Shown: piece after piece, positions 8,074 to 16,269 of the stretch
How the letters are laid out: each line of letters starts with the position of its first letter
Numbering within the stretch: the stretch's first letter is position 1
NCBI GenBank assembly: GCA_017459725.1
Contig: JAFUCL010000115.1
Span: 1-64,000, forward strand
Length of the DNA: 64,000 nucleotides
Direction of reading: 5' to 3'
From: Solobacterium sp.
Lineage (GTDB): Bacteria > Bacillota_I > Bacilli_A > Erysipelotrichales > Erysipelotrichaceae
The notes under the pieces: model-generated
Database searches by the model: none
Told to the model about the DNA's origin: nothing
Seen by the model: only the letters and a program-made list of their open reading frames with translations
Translations under genes and position numbers: made by a program

Positions 8074-8364
8074 ATGAGTGCAGTGCAGTATGACACCATG
8101 AATACCGAAGTACAGATGACAATGGTTGTCAAGCTGCATCAGCTGCAAAGGGAAAATCTCTCTACGCTGACTTACAGAAATCTTGAGGATTATCTGAATG
8201 AGTCACTGTGGAAAGCGGAACTTCCGACGTCGCTGCATGCGGCGGTAAATGATATTCTGTCTGTCACTGCGAATGATATTGTTAAGTTTCTTTCGCGGCA
8301 GGCAATGACAAGAGGGGGAAGAGAAACCCTTGAGGATTTCTCGGATCTGATTGGAGGAGAGTAG
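8074..8364 (+). CDS. ComN-like post-transcriptional regulator
   Basis: A 96-residue cytoplasmic protein resembling Bacillus ComN/YrzD (family Post_transc_reg). Shared features are a central tryptophan-containing segment (NESLWKAELP), the IL(S)V-ND(I) helix and a C-terminal FLSRQAM-like helix. In Bacillus, ComN lies close to secDF and affects comE mRNA, as a partner of DivIVA-located processes. Here it ends three bases before secDF. ATG 8074 is chosen since AAGGAG (8057-8062) is correctly spaced. The function here is inferred only by family and context. Confidence 0.68.
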   Translation: MSAVQYDTMNTEVQMTMVVKLHQLQRENLSTLTYRNLEDYLNESLWKAELPTSLHAAVNDILSVTANDIVKFLSRQAMTRGGRETLEDFSDLIGGE

Positions 8365-8367
8365 CAC

Positions 8368-10653
8368 ATGAGCACAAAAGCAACTAAAAAGGGCGGTCTT
8401 GCCGGGCTGTTTGCGGTCGTTGCTGTGATTGCGGTTCTGATTGCCGCAACCTTTACAACGATTAAAAACAATCTGAATCTCGGTCTTGACCTGCAGGGCG
8501 GTTTTGAAATCCTGTACGAGGCAACACCGCTGAATGAAGGTGCGGATATGGATATGTCCGCTGTCGTCAACAGCATTCAGAAGCGTGTTGACATCCTCGG
8601 TGTCAATGAACCGCAGATCACGGTTGAAGGCGATAACCGTATCCGTGTTCAGCTGGCCGGTGTCGCCGATCAGGAAAGTGCAAGACAGATGCTGGGTACA
8701 ACAGCCAATCTGACTTTCCGTGATGTATATGACATACAGATGGCTGATTCTTCAATGATTCAGGAAGGCGGCGCTTCGCTGGCATACCAGGACGGCCGTC
8801 CGGTTGTATCCCTGAAGATGAAGGATTCGGCACTGTTCGGACAGATTACCAGTGAGATTGCTTCCCGTGCTTCCGACGGAACCAATGTCCTCGTTATCTG
8901 GCTGGACTATGAAGACGGCGATTCCTATGCGGCTGAAAGACAGAAGTTCCAGGCCGGACAGGAACCGAAATACATTTCCGCAGCATCCGTCAATCAGATG
9001 ATCTCGGGTGACTGCATCATCACCGGCAACTTCACCGAAGCTGAAGCAAGAACACTTGCCAATCTGATCAACTCCGGTTCACTTCCCGTTAAACTGACTG
9101 AGATCAGTTCCAATGTTGTCAGTGCCGAGTACGGTGCGGATGCTCTGGCAAGAACTGCAAGAGCAGGTCTCATCGGTGTGCTGGCTGTTGTTGCATTCAT
9201 GATCTTCACATACCGTGTTCCGGGTCTGATTGCCGGTGTCATGCTGGCAGCTTACCTCTGGGCTATTTTCGGAATCTATGCGGCGATCGGTGCAGTGTTC
9301 ACACTGCCGGGTATCGGTGCGCTGGTTCTCGGTGTCGGTATGACAGTCGACGCGAATATCATCACCTACGAAAGAATCCGTCAGGAACTCTATAAGGGAA
9401 GAAGTGTCCGGGCAGCTGCGGCTGAGGGACAGAAGCTTTCCTTCAGCACCATTTTTGACGCTCAGTTCACGACGCTGCTTGCCGGTCTCATCATGTACTG
9501 GTGGGGCAACGGTGCCGTCAAGGGCTTTGCGACAATGCTGATCATCACCGTATTCATGACGCTCGTTGTGAATGTGGCGCTGTCCCGTTTCCTGCTGAAT
9601 CTCTTCATCAACTCTGGCATTGCGGATGACAAGCCTGAATGGTTCGGTGTCAAGAAGAGCCAGATTCCGGATATCTCCAAGGGTGAAGAACAGTTCTACT
9701 TCGGTCTTGAGAAGTATGACTATGTTGGCAAAGCAAAGTATCAGAATCTTGCGGCAGTGATCATCATTGCTGCGGCGCTTCTGCTCTCCATCTTCCATGG
9801 TGTCAGAAAAGAAGGCTTCATGAACCTCGGTATTGACTTCGCTTCCGGTACCAAGATCACCGTTGTTGCGGATCAGCCGATTACGGTCAGTGATGTCAGT
9901 GCGCAGATGACTGAGCTCGGATACAATTTCTCCTACCAGAGTGCAGGTGAGAATACCGTATATGCGACAACCAAGGAATCCCTGAGCACGGAGGACCTGA
10001 TGACCATCAAGACCGCGTTCATTGAGAAGTACGGCATTGAACCGGGTGACAACGTGGTTACACCGGTTGTCGGTAAGGAACTTGTACGCAGCGCTGTCAT
10101 CCTGACAATCGTTGCCTGGATTGCAATGCTTGCATACATCACATTCCGTTACGAATGGCAGTACGCTGTAGCGTGTCTCTCCGCGCTGATTCATGACGTT
10201 CTGATTACCGTGGGCATATTCGCTATACTGCGTCTTGAAGTGAACATTGAGCTGATTTCCGTGCTGCTGACCATCATCGGTTACTCCATCAACAACTCCA
10301 TCGTTGTATGCGACCGTATCCGTGAAAGCGTCAATGCCAGCAATAAGCTGCACAAGGAAGACTACAGAGAGATTGTCAACGACGCTCTGAACAACACAAT
10401 GCGTATGTCGATCTTCTCCTCAATCACAACACTTCTGCCTGTTATCTTCCTGCTTCTGCTCGGTTCCCGTGCAATCTTCACATTTACCTTCGCTATGTTC
10501 GTCGGTATGATTGCCGGTACACTGTCTTCCATCTTCATCGCACCGATGGTCTGGCTGTATCTGCGTACGCACTATGAGCCGAAGAAACGTACGACGAAGA
10601 AGGAGCCCAAGGAAGCTCTGGACGAGTACACAATCAAAGGAATCAATGCTTAA
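8368..10653 (+). CDS. secDF: Fused protein-export membrane protein SecDF
   Basis: SecDF uses the proton gradient to help pull preproteins through SecYEG. This 761-residue protein is the fused Firmicute type, with twelve predicted spans. The SecD half begins with one span and the LGLDLQGG motif (near 33) and contains the large periplasmic domain. The SecF half begins near 465 with its LGIDFASGTKI motif near 490. The conserved GVGMTVDANIITYERIR segment near 320 and NNSIVVCDRIRES near 640 carry the acidic and Arg residues of the proton path. Position beside a ComN-like gene repeats the Bacillus arrangement. Confidence 0.96.
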   Translation: MSTKATKKGGLAGLFAVVAVIAVLIAATFTTIKNNLNLGLDLQGGFEILYEATPLNEGADMDMSAVVNSIQKRVDILGVNEPQITVEGDNRIRVQLAGVADQESARQMLGTTANLTFRDVYDIQMADSSMIQEGGASLAYQDGRPVVSLKMKDSALFGQITSEIASRASDGTNVLVIWLDYEDGDSYAAERQKFQAGQEPKYISAASVNQMISGDCIITGNFTEAEARTLANLINSGSLPVKLTEISSNVVSAEYGADALARTARAGLIGVLAVVAFMIFTYRVPGLIAGVMLAAYLWAIFGIYAAIGAVFTLPGIGALVLGVGMTVDANIITYERIRQELYKGRSVRAAAAEGQKLSFSTIFDAQFTTLLAGLIMYWWGNGAVKGFATMLIITVFMTLVVNVALSRFLLNLFINSGIADDKPEWFGVKKSQIPDISKGEEQFYFGLEKYDYVGKAKYQNLAAVIIIAAALLLSIFHGVRKEGFMNLGIDFASGTKITVVADQPITVSDVSAQMTELGYNFSYQSAGENTVYATTKESLSTEDLMTIKTAFIEKYGIEPGDNVVTPVVGKELVRSAVILTIVAWIAMLAYITFRYEWQYAVACLSALIHDVLITVGIFAILRLEVNIELISVLLTIIGYSINNSIVVCDRIRESVNASNKLHKEDYREIVNDALNNTMRMSIFSSITTLLPVIFLLLLGSRAIFTFTFAMFVGMIAGTLSSIFIAPMVWLYLRTHYEPKKRTTKKEPKEALDEYTIKGINA

Positions 10654-10658
10654 TACCT

Positions 10659-10685
10659 GCGGCGGGTTTCCCGCCGCTTCTTTTT
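10659..10685 (+). terminator. Terminator after secDF
   Basis: Stem GCGGCGGG / CCCGCCGC with a TTT loop and TTCTTTTT tail. Confidence 0.88.
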
Positions 10686-10697
10686 AGGAGAACAGCC

Positions 10698-11372
10698 ATG
10701 GCAATCAGAGCAGTATTGTTTGACTGTGACGGTCTGATGTTTGAAACAGAGCTGCTGTCACAGAGAATGTATCGGGAGAGTGCGGAAAAATTCGGTGTGG
10801 ATCTGCCGGAGGATTTCTTCGTCCGTATTACGGGCGGTTATGTGACTCCGGATTTCTACGAAATACCCGGGCTCGACAAAGTGCTGGATGATATGAAGGG
10901 GAAGCGGATGGACATCAGCTTCTGGCGTTCCTGCGCAAAAGATACACTCAACAAGAAAGGACTGATACAATTATGGCAGTACCTGCGTGCACACGGGTAT
11001 ATGACGGCCGTATGTTCCAGCAGTTTCCGGGAGTATGTGGAAACACTGATCGGGACAGTTTCGGTGCCGCTTGTATATGATGTGATTGTATGCGGGGATA
11101 TGGTCCGCAACCGCAAACCGGATCCGGAGATCTTTCTCAGGGCAGCTGAACTGCTCGGGGTTGCCAGTGATGAATGTCTGGTGCTGGAGGATTCCCGGAA
11201 CGGTATCATAGCCGCAAACCGGGCAGGGATGCATTCCTGCTTCATTGAGGATACGATTGCACCGGATGCAGAGATGAAAGCGCAGATCGAATACAGCCGG
11301 GATGACCTGGAACAGGTAATCGGACTGCTGGAGGATCTGAACGGAGGAAATACAGATGTCGGAAAAATATGA
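10698..11372 (+). CDS. HAD-superfamily hydrolase (beta-phosphoglucomutase-like)
   Basis: A 224-residue haloacid dehalogenase-type phosphatase with a helical cap. The nucleophile motif is FDCDGLM (Asp9, Asp11), motif II is CSSS near 105, the Lys lies in RKPDPE near 138, and motif IV is VLEDSRNGI near 160. The closest family type is the CbbY/beta-phosphoglucomutase subgroup, whose members act on small phosphorylated sugars or metabolites; the substrate is unknown. It has its own AGGAG site, and its end overlaps the start of the murL-like gene by 17 bases. Sharing a transcript with cell-wall precursor genes suggests a link, but this is inference. Confidence 0.85.
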   Translation: MAIRAVLFDCDGLMFETELLSQRMYRESAEKFGVDLPEDFFVRITGGYVTPDFYEIPGLDKVLDDMKGKRMDISFWRSCAKDTLNKKGLIQLWQYLRAHGYMTAVCSSSFREYVETLIGTVSVPLVYDVIVCGDMVRNRKPDPEIFLRAAELLGVASDECLVLEDSRNGIIAANRAGMHSCFIEDTIAPDAEMKAQIEYSRDDLEQVIGLLEDLNGGNTDVGKI

Positions 11373-12729
11373 AGCGTTCCGGGCAAAATACCCGGTATTC
11401 TACTACCACGATTTTGAGATCGTTGAAAGCGAACGGGAAATCGGTGTTACGTTTGATTTTGAAATCGAAGGACTTTCGCATTTTAACCCTGCTTTTTCAC
11501 TGCAGAAACCTGCCGGGAAGGAGAATGTCGGTTTTCTGGCGCTGTTCCGCAAGGCTGCTTTTTCACTCGGCATGATTGAACTGATCAGCTACTGGAAACA
11601 GACCTGTTCACCGGCTGTCATTGTGGAGTGCGGGACACTGGATGCCAACCAGATCTCGTGGTGGAAGAAGCTGTATTATAACGGACTCGGAGAGTTCTTC
11701 TATGTCAACGGCATTGAGGCTGATCCGGATACATTCATGTGTCTGACGGCAACCGGTGAAGCCATCGAAGGACAGAGCGACCATACCCGCTATCACGGCA
11801 ATATGATTCCGATGGGCGGGGGAAAGGATTCCTTTGTCACCCTGGATCTGCTGAAAGACAGCAAAGAAGACAACCATGCGTTTATCATCAACCGCATCAA
11901 GAGCGCCGTGCACAGTGCCGAAGCAGCCGGATATACCGGAGATAAGCTGATCATTGCCGAACGTTCCCTGGATCCGCGCATGCTGGATTTCAACAAGCAG
12001 GGATATCTCAACGGACATACTCCGTTCAGTGCCCTGGCTGCGTTTGCTTCGCTTCTTACCGCGGTGGTTTATGAGAAGCAGTATATCTGTCTGTCCAATG
12101 AAGACAGTGCGAATGAATCCACCGTCAAGGGCAGCAAGGTCAATCACCAGTACAGCAAGACCTTTGAATTCGAGCAGGATTTCAGCTGGTATGTGGATAC
12201 ATATCTCACCAAGGAGATCCATTACTTCAGTATGCTGAGGCCGATCAGCGAACTGCAGATCACCGGCATGTTCTCGAAGCTGAAGCCGTATCACAAGGTA
12301 TTCCGCAGCTGTAACGTCGGGCAGAAGGAAGAAAAGTGGTGCGGACACTGCGCGAAGTGCCTGTTTGTGGCGGTGATGCTTTCCGCATATCTTGATGATG
12401 AGGAACTGCACGGTATCTTCGGCAAGGATATGCTGAATGATATGGAACTGGAAGAACTGTTTGAACAGCTGACCGGTATCCTGGACAACAAACCGTTTGA
12501 ATGTGTCGGTACAAGAGAAGAAGTGAATACGGCAGTGGCCATGTCCATCCGCCGACATGAAGCAGAAGGCAGAGAAGTGCCGCTGCTGTATGAGAAGTAT
12601 AAAAACAGTTCTTACTATGAGTTCTATAAGAACAGATGTGTGGATATGACCGCATGGAATGATCAGAACCTTCTTCCGGAAGAGTTTGCGGCCATTCTCA
12701 GGAAGAGACTGCAGGAGACGGAAATATGA
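11356..12729 (+). CDS. murL: MurL-like UDP-MurNAc-L-Ala-L-Glu epimerase
   Basis: MurL converts the L-Glu of UDP-MurNAc-L-Ala-L-Glu to D-Glu in an ATP-dependent reaction; it was characterised in Xanthomonas oryzae together with MurD2, the ligase that adds L-Glu. The 457-residue protein shows the family's layout: an N-terminal domain ending in GLGEFFYVNG (near 118), a PP-loop-like nucleotide site MGGGKDS (near 153), SNEDSANES (near 253) and a four-cysteine-type CGHCAKC (near 333). It overlaps murD by four bases (ATGA), the strongest possible context. I recognise the family from these motifs and from the murD pairing, not from an alignment. Alternative: another PP-loop enzyme of unknown substrate. 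Confidence 0.8.
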   Translation: MSEKYEAFRAKYPVFYYHDFEIVESEREIGVTFDFEIEGLSHFNPAFSLQKPAGKENVGFLALFRKAAFSLGMIELISYWKQTCSPAVIVECGTLDANQISWWKKLYYNGLGEFFYVNGIEADPDTFMCLTATGEAIEGQSDHTRYHGNMIPMGGGKDSFVTLDLLKDSKEDNHAFIINRIKSAVHSAEAAGYTGDKLIIAERSLDPRMLDFNKQGYLNGHTPFSALAAFASLLTAVVYEKQYICLSNEDSANESTVKGSKVNHQYSKTFEFEQDFSWYVDTYLTKEIHYFSMLRPISELQITGMFSKLKPYHKVFRSCNVGQKEEKWCGHCAKCLFVAVMLSAYLDDEELHGIFGKDMLNDMELEELFEQLTGILDNKPFECVGTREEVNTAVAMSIRRHEAEGREVPLLYEKYKNSSYYEFYKNRCVDMTAWNDQNLLPEEFAAILRKRLQETEI

Positions 12730-14036
12730 ATCTTGATAAGTGGACAGAAGAATTCAGCGGTAAGAAGATCCTGGTATGGGGATACGGCATGGAGGGAAGA
12801 TCCACCTGTGCTTTTCTGCGCATGTGTGTACCGGAACAGACCGTAACCGTGGCGGATTCAAGAAACCGTACGGAGACATTCCTGCATCAGATTGAAACCG
12901 AGAATCCCGGGTATCATGCCATCTTTGATGATGAGATTGACTTCGGTGCCTATGACATGATCATCAAGTCACCGGGCATTGTCGTTCCGGAAGGTGTGGA
13001 TACGGCCAGTATTACCGGACAGGCGCCGCTGTTTCTGAAGATGTACCGTGACCGCATCATCGGCATCACCGGCACAAAGGGAAAAAGCACCACAACATCA
13101 TTGACCGCAGCCGTGCTGAATACGAAATACCGCACGCACCTGGTCGGCAATATCGGAAGAGCATGCTTTGATGTGATTCCGGATATGGAAGAGGATGACC
13201 TGGTGGCATTTGAAATATCCTGTCACCAGCTTGAATATGCACATACGTCACCGCATACAGCCGTATACCTGAATCTTTTTGAGGAGCATCTTGACCACTA
13301 CGGTTCATTTGCGGCATACGGCAGGGCGAAGGATCAGATCTTTCTGCACCAGGAACCCGGGGATGTGCTGATCATCGGTGAAGCAATCAAGGACAGAGCA
13401 CAGCGTCCCGATGCTTTCCTGATCGGCAGGGATATCAACGCCGAAGGACATGAGCTGTACTGCGAAGGAAGGAAGCTGAATGTTGAGAACTGCTCACTGA
13501 TCGGTGAGCACAACTACCGCAATCTGGCTGTGGTCTGGAAGATCGCATCCCTGTACGGCATCAGCGATGAAGCATTCCTGGAGGCAGCTGCTGCCTTTGC
13601 GCCGCTGCACCACCGTCTTGAGGATCTCGGCGAACATAACGGCATACGCTTTGTGGATGATTCGATTTCTACAATCGGTCAGTCATGCATACAGGCCGTG
13701 ACATCGCTTCCGGAAACGGATACGGTGCTGGTTGGCGGAATGGACCGCGGCATTGATTATACGGACCTGAAGGAATTCCTGAAGGAAAGAGATGATCTGC
13801 ATGTGATCTTCATGTATGCGTCGGGCAAGCGTGTGTTCAAAGAGCTCAGTGAAGAAGGCGCAGCCAGTGACAAATGGCATGTCTGTGAAGATCTTGCCGA
13901 AGCAGTGGAGCTCGGCAGGAAGCTTACAAGAGAGCATCATATATGTCTGCTTTCTCCGGCTGCCAGCAGCTATGACCATTTCAAGAACTTTGAAGAACGC
14001 GGTGATGTGTTCAGAAAGCTGGCCTTCGAGCTATGA
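12726..14036 (+). CDS. murD: UDP-MurNAc-L-alanine--glutamate ligase (MurD, probably MurD2 type)
   Basis: Mur ligase that adds the second residue of the wall peptide. The 436-residue protein has the Rossmann-like N-domain, the ATP loop GITGTKGKSTTTS (near 115), the central ISCHQLE and NLFEEHLDHY segments, and the C-terminal motif FVDDSISTIGQ. Ordinary MurD adds D-Glu; MurD2 adds L-Glu. The four-base overlap with the murL-like gene argues for the L-Glu type, but the specificity residues cannot be assigned here. It is separated from mraY by secDF and others, unlike the common mraY-murD order. Confidence 0.92.
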   Translation: MNLDKWTEEFSGKKILVWGYGMEGRSTCAFLRMCVPEQTVTVADSRNRTETFLHQIETENPGYHAIFDDEIDFGAYDMIIKSPGIVVPEGVDTASITGQAPLFLKMYRDRIIGITGTKGKSTTTSLTAAVLNTKYRTHLVGNIGRACFDVIPDMEEDDLVAFEISCHQLEYAHTSPHTAVYLNLFEEHLDHYGSFAAYGRAKDQIFLHQEPGDVLIIGEAIKDRAQRPDAFLIGRDINAEGHELYCEGRKLNVENCSLIGEHNYRNLAVVWKIASLYGISDEAFLEAAAAFAPLHHRLEDLGEHNGIRFVDDSISTIGQSCIQAVTSLPETDTVLVGGMDRGIDYTDLKEFLKERDDLHVIFMYASGKRVFKELSEEGAASDKWHVCEDLAEAVELGRKLTREHHICLLSPAASSYDHFKNFEERGDVFRKLAFEL

Positions 14037-15628
14037 AATGGAATGTGAAGGAAGTCAGCGGGGACAGAGCTGCATCTCTCTATCATCTTTCTCCGCTCAG
14101 TGCGAAGCTTCTGGAAGCATCCGGTCTCAGTGACGAACAGATCAGGGAACTGCTGGAAGATGAGCGGGATCCGCGCTACAGCAAGGCTTCCTGTGTTAAA
14201 GAAGCGGCGGAGAGATTGCTGATGGCCAGGGAAAACCATGAAAAGGTGTTCATCGGCGGCGACTACGATGCGGACGGCATCTGCTCGACAGCCATCATGA
14301 AGAATACCCTGGACAGACTTGGCATCGTTAACGGCTATTACATACCGGACCGTTTCCGGGAAGGATACGGACTGCGTGCCGAAACCGTGGAAGCGGCTGC
14401 GGCCAAGGGATATTCCGTGATCATGACCGTGGACAACGGTGTCAAGGCGCATGAAGCACTGATCCGGGCGAAAAAGCTCGGCATGTATGTGATCGTTACC
14501 GATCATCATCAGATCGATGAGGAGATCGAAGCGGATATCGTCGTGCATCCGGATTATCTCGAACCGGAATATGCCAACTGTTCCGGGGCAGGCGTTGTTC
14601 TGCAGCTGGCGCATATGCTGGTGGGAAACTGTGCACTGCACGTAGCTCTGGCAGCGGTAGCGGCGATCGGTGATGTCATGCCGTTATGGAAGGAAAACCG
14701 GGTGATCGTCAAACGCGGACTTGGTCTTTTGCGGCAGGGTGCCGTACCGGCGCTCAGTGCACTGCTGGCCAAGAATGCGTCCGTGGATGAGAAGACGGTC
14801 GGTTTCCAGATCGTTCCGAAGCTGAACAGCGTCGGCCGTATGAATGATATCTCCAACGTGAATACACTGGTGCCGTTTCTGCTGCTGCAGGATCCTGCCG
14901 CAATCAGCCGGTTTGCTGCCCAGCTGCATACCGTCAACGAACGCCGTAAGGAACTCTCTGCGGCAATGGTGAAGAAAGCCCAGGAACTGCTCACCGGTGA
15001 AGACTTTGAAGTCATCTATGATCCGGAATTCCATGAAGGACTGTGCGGTCTTGCCGCCGGAAGGATTGCGGAAGAAGAGCATAAACCGGTGCTGGTAATG
15101 GCCGGCAAGGATGATATTCTGCGGGGATCGGGACGCAGTGTTCCCGGCTTCAATCTGTTTGCGTTCTTTGCGGAGGGCTTTGATGAACTGGAAGCCTTCG
15201 GCGGTCATGAACAGGCAGTGGGTCTAACGGTACGTAAGGAAGACTACGAAAACTTCCGGACAGAGATCCTGCGCAAAATAAAAGAGACCGGCTATGTATA
15301 CGAGGAAAAGACCGGTACAGCCGTGGTGCTGCAGGAAAAGGATATTAACTTTGCGGCCTTTACGGAACTTGACCGGCTGAAACCGTACCCGAAGGAGCTG
15401 AGTGATCTGTACTTTGCCCTGGTGAAACCGGAGGTCAGTGATTATAAGAAAGGTCCCAAAGTCACCAAATATACATTCCGCTCCGGCAAAGCATCCCTGG
15501 ACGGTGTGCTGTTTCCGTGGAAGGGCATGGAGGCATCAGAGACTCCTGAACTGGTCTGCGGGAATCTCTCGGTAAACCGGTGGCGGGACAGGATCACGCT
15601 GCAGATGGAGATCGAATATCTGCAATAG
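14033..15628 (+). CDS. recJ: Single-stranded-DNA exonuclease RecJ
   Basis: RecJ degrades single-stranded DNA 5' to 3' in recombination and mismatch or base-excision repair. The 531-residue DHH-family protein has GGDYDADG near 75-82, the catalytic VTDHHQ with Asp157-His158-His159, the DHHA1 motif GGHEQAVG near 394, and a C-terminal OB-like domain. It lacks the long extra C-terminal region of Bacillus RecJ. Start overlaps the murD stop by four bases with little Shine-Dalgarno, implying translational coupling. It precedes apt and relA, as in Bacillus. Confidence 0.92.
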   Translation: MKWNVKEVSGDRAASLYHLSPLSAKLLEASGLSDEQIRELLEDERDPRYSKASCVKEAAERLLMARENHEKVFIGGDYDADGICSTAIMKNTLDRLGIVNGYYIPDRFREGYGLRAETVEAAAAKGYSVIMTVDNGVKAHEALIRAKKLGMYVIVTDHHQIDEEIEADIVVHPDYLEPEYANCSGAGVVLQLAHMLVGNCALHVALAAVAAIGDVMPLWKENRVIVKRGLGLLRQGAVPALSALLAKNASVDEKTVGFQIVPKLNSVGRMNDISNVNTLVPFLLLQDPAAISRFAAQLHTVNERRKELSAAMVKKAQELLTGEDFEVIYDPEFHEGLCGLAAGRIAEEEHKPVLVMAGKDDILRGSGRSVPGFNLFAFFAEGFDELEAFGGHEQAVGLTVRKEDYENFRTEILRKIKETGYVYEEKTGTAVVLQEKDINFAAFTELDRLKPYPKELSDLYFALVKPEVSDYKKGPKVTKYTFRSGKASLDGVLFPWKGMEASETPELVCGNLSVNRWRDRITLQMEIEYLQ

Positions 15629-15630
15629 GC

Positions 15631-15658
15631 TTTTCAATTCCGGAATTCATTGTATAAT
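15631..15658 (+). promoter_or_regulatory. Promoter of apt
   Basis: TTTTCA (15631-15636), 16-base spacer, TATAAT (15653-15658), 35 bases before the apt start. Confidence 0.6.
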
Positions 15659-15692
15659 TTAAATGTTTTTTCATTCCGAAGGAGGAAGGATT

Positions 15693-16220
15693 ATGGCTAT
15701 CAATCTGGCCGATTATGTTGCGTCTGTTCGTGATTTTCCAAAAGAAGGTATTCTGTTCCGCGATGTAACTCCAATGATGGAGGATCCCGCTGCGCTCAAA
15801 GAAGCTGCCCGCGTCCTTGCGGAATACGGTAAAAAAGTAAATGCGGATGTAGTGGCCGGACCGGAAAGCCGCGGCTTTGTGTTCGGTGTGGCTGCTGCCC
15901 TTGGGATGGGTGTCGGCTTTGTGCCGGTGCGCAAACCGGGTAAGCTTCCGCGTGAGACCATTTCCTGTAAATATGAGCTTGAATACGGCACAAACGAAGT
16001 ATTCATGCATAAAGACTCCATTAAGCCCGGACAGCGTGTGCTGATCGTTGATGATCTGCTGGCGACCGGCGGCACGGCAAAAGCGGCTGCGACCATGGTC
16101 GAGGAACTCGGCGGGGTTGTTGCGGGTTTTGCCTTCATGATCGAACTCTCAGGTCTGCCCGGAAGGGAAACTCTGAAGGACTATGACGTATATGCAGTCA
16201 TGGTCATGAGTGATAAATAA
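15693..16220 (+). CDS. apt: Adenine phosphoribosyltransferase
   Basis: Salvages adenine with PRPP to form AMP. The 175-residue enzyme has the type I PRTase fold: FRDVTPMM near 22, the flexible-loop region RKPGKLPRETISCKYELEYG near 87-106, and the PRPP-binding loop VLIVDDLLATGGTA at about 117-130. Start ATG 15693 follows a full AAGGAGG (15679-15685). It has its own promoter and terminator, so it is probably a single-gene unit between recJ and relA. Confidence 0.96.
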   Translation: MAINLADYVASVRDFPKEGILFRDVTPMMEDPAALKEAARVLAEYGKKVNADVVAGPESRGFVFGVAAALGMGVGFVPVRKPGKLPRETISCKYELEYGTNEVFMHKDSIKPGQRVLIVDDLLATGGTAKAAATMVEELGGVVAGFAFMIELSGLPGRETLKDYDVYAVMVMSDK

Positions 16221-16221
16221 G

Positions 16222-16248
16222 AAATCGAAGTACCGCTTCGATTTTTTT
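16222..16248 (+). terminator. Terminator after apt
   Basis: Stem AAATCGAAG / CTTCGATTT, five-base loop, T-rich tail. relA starts 22 bases later, so relA may depend partly on read-through. Confidence 0.82.
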
Positions 16249-16269
16249 CAAAAAAGGGGATGACGGAAT

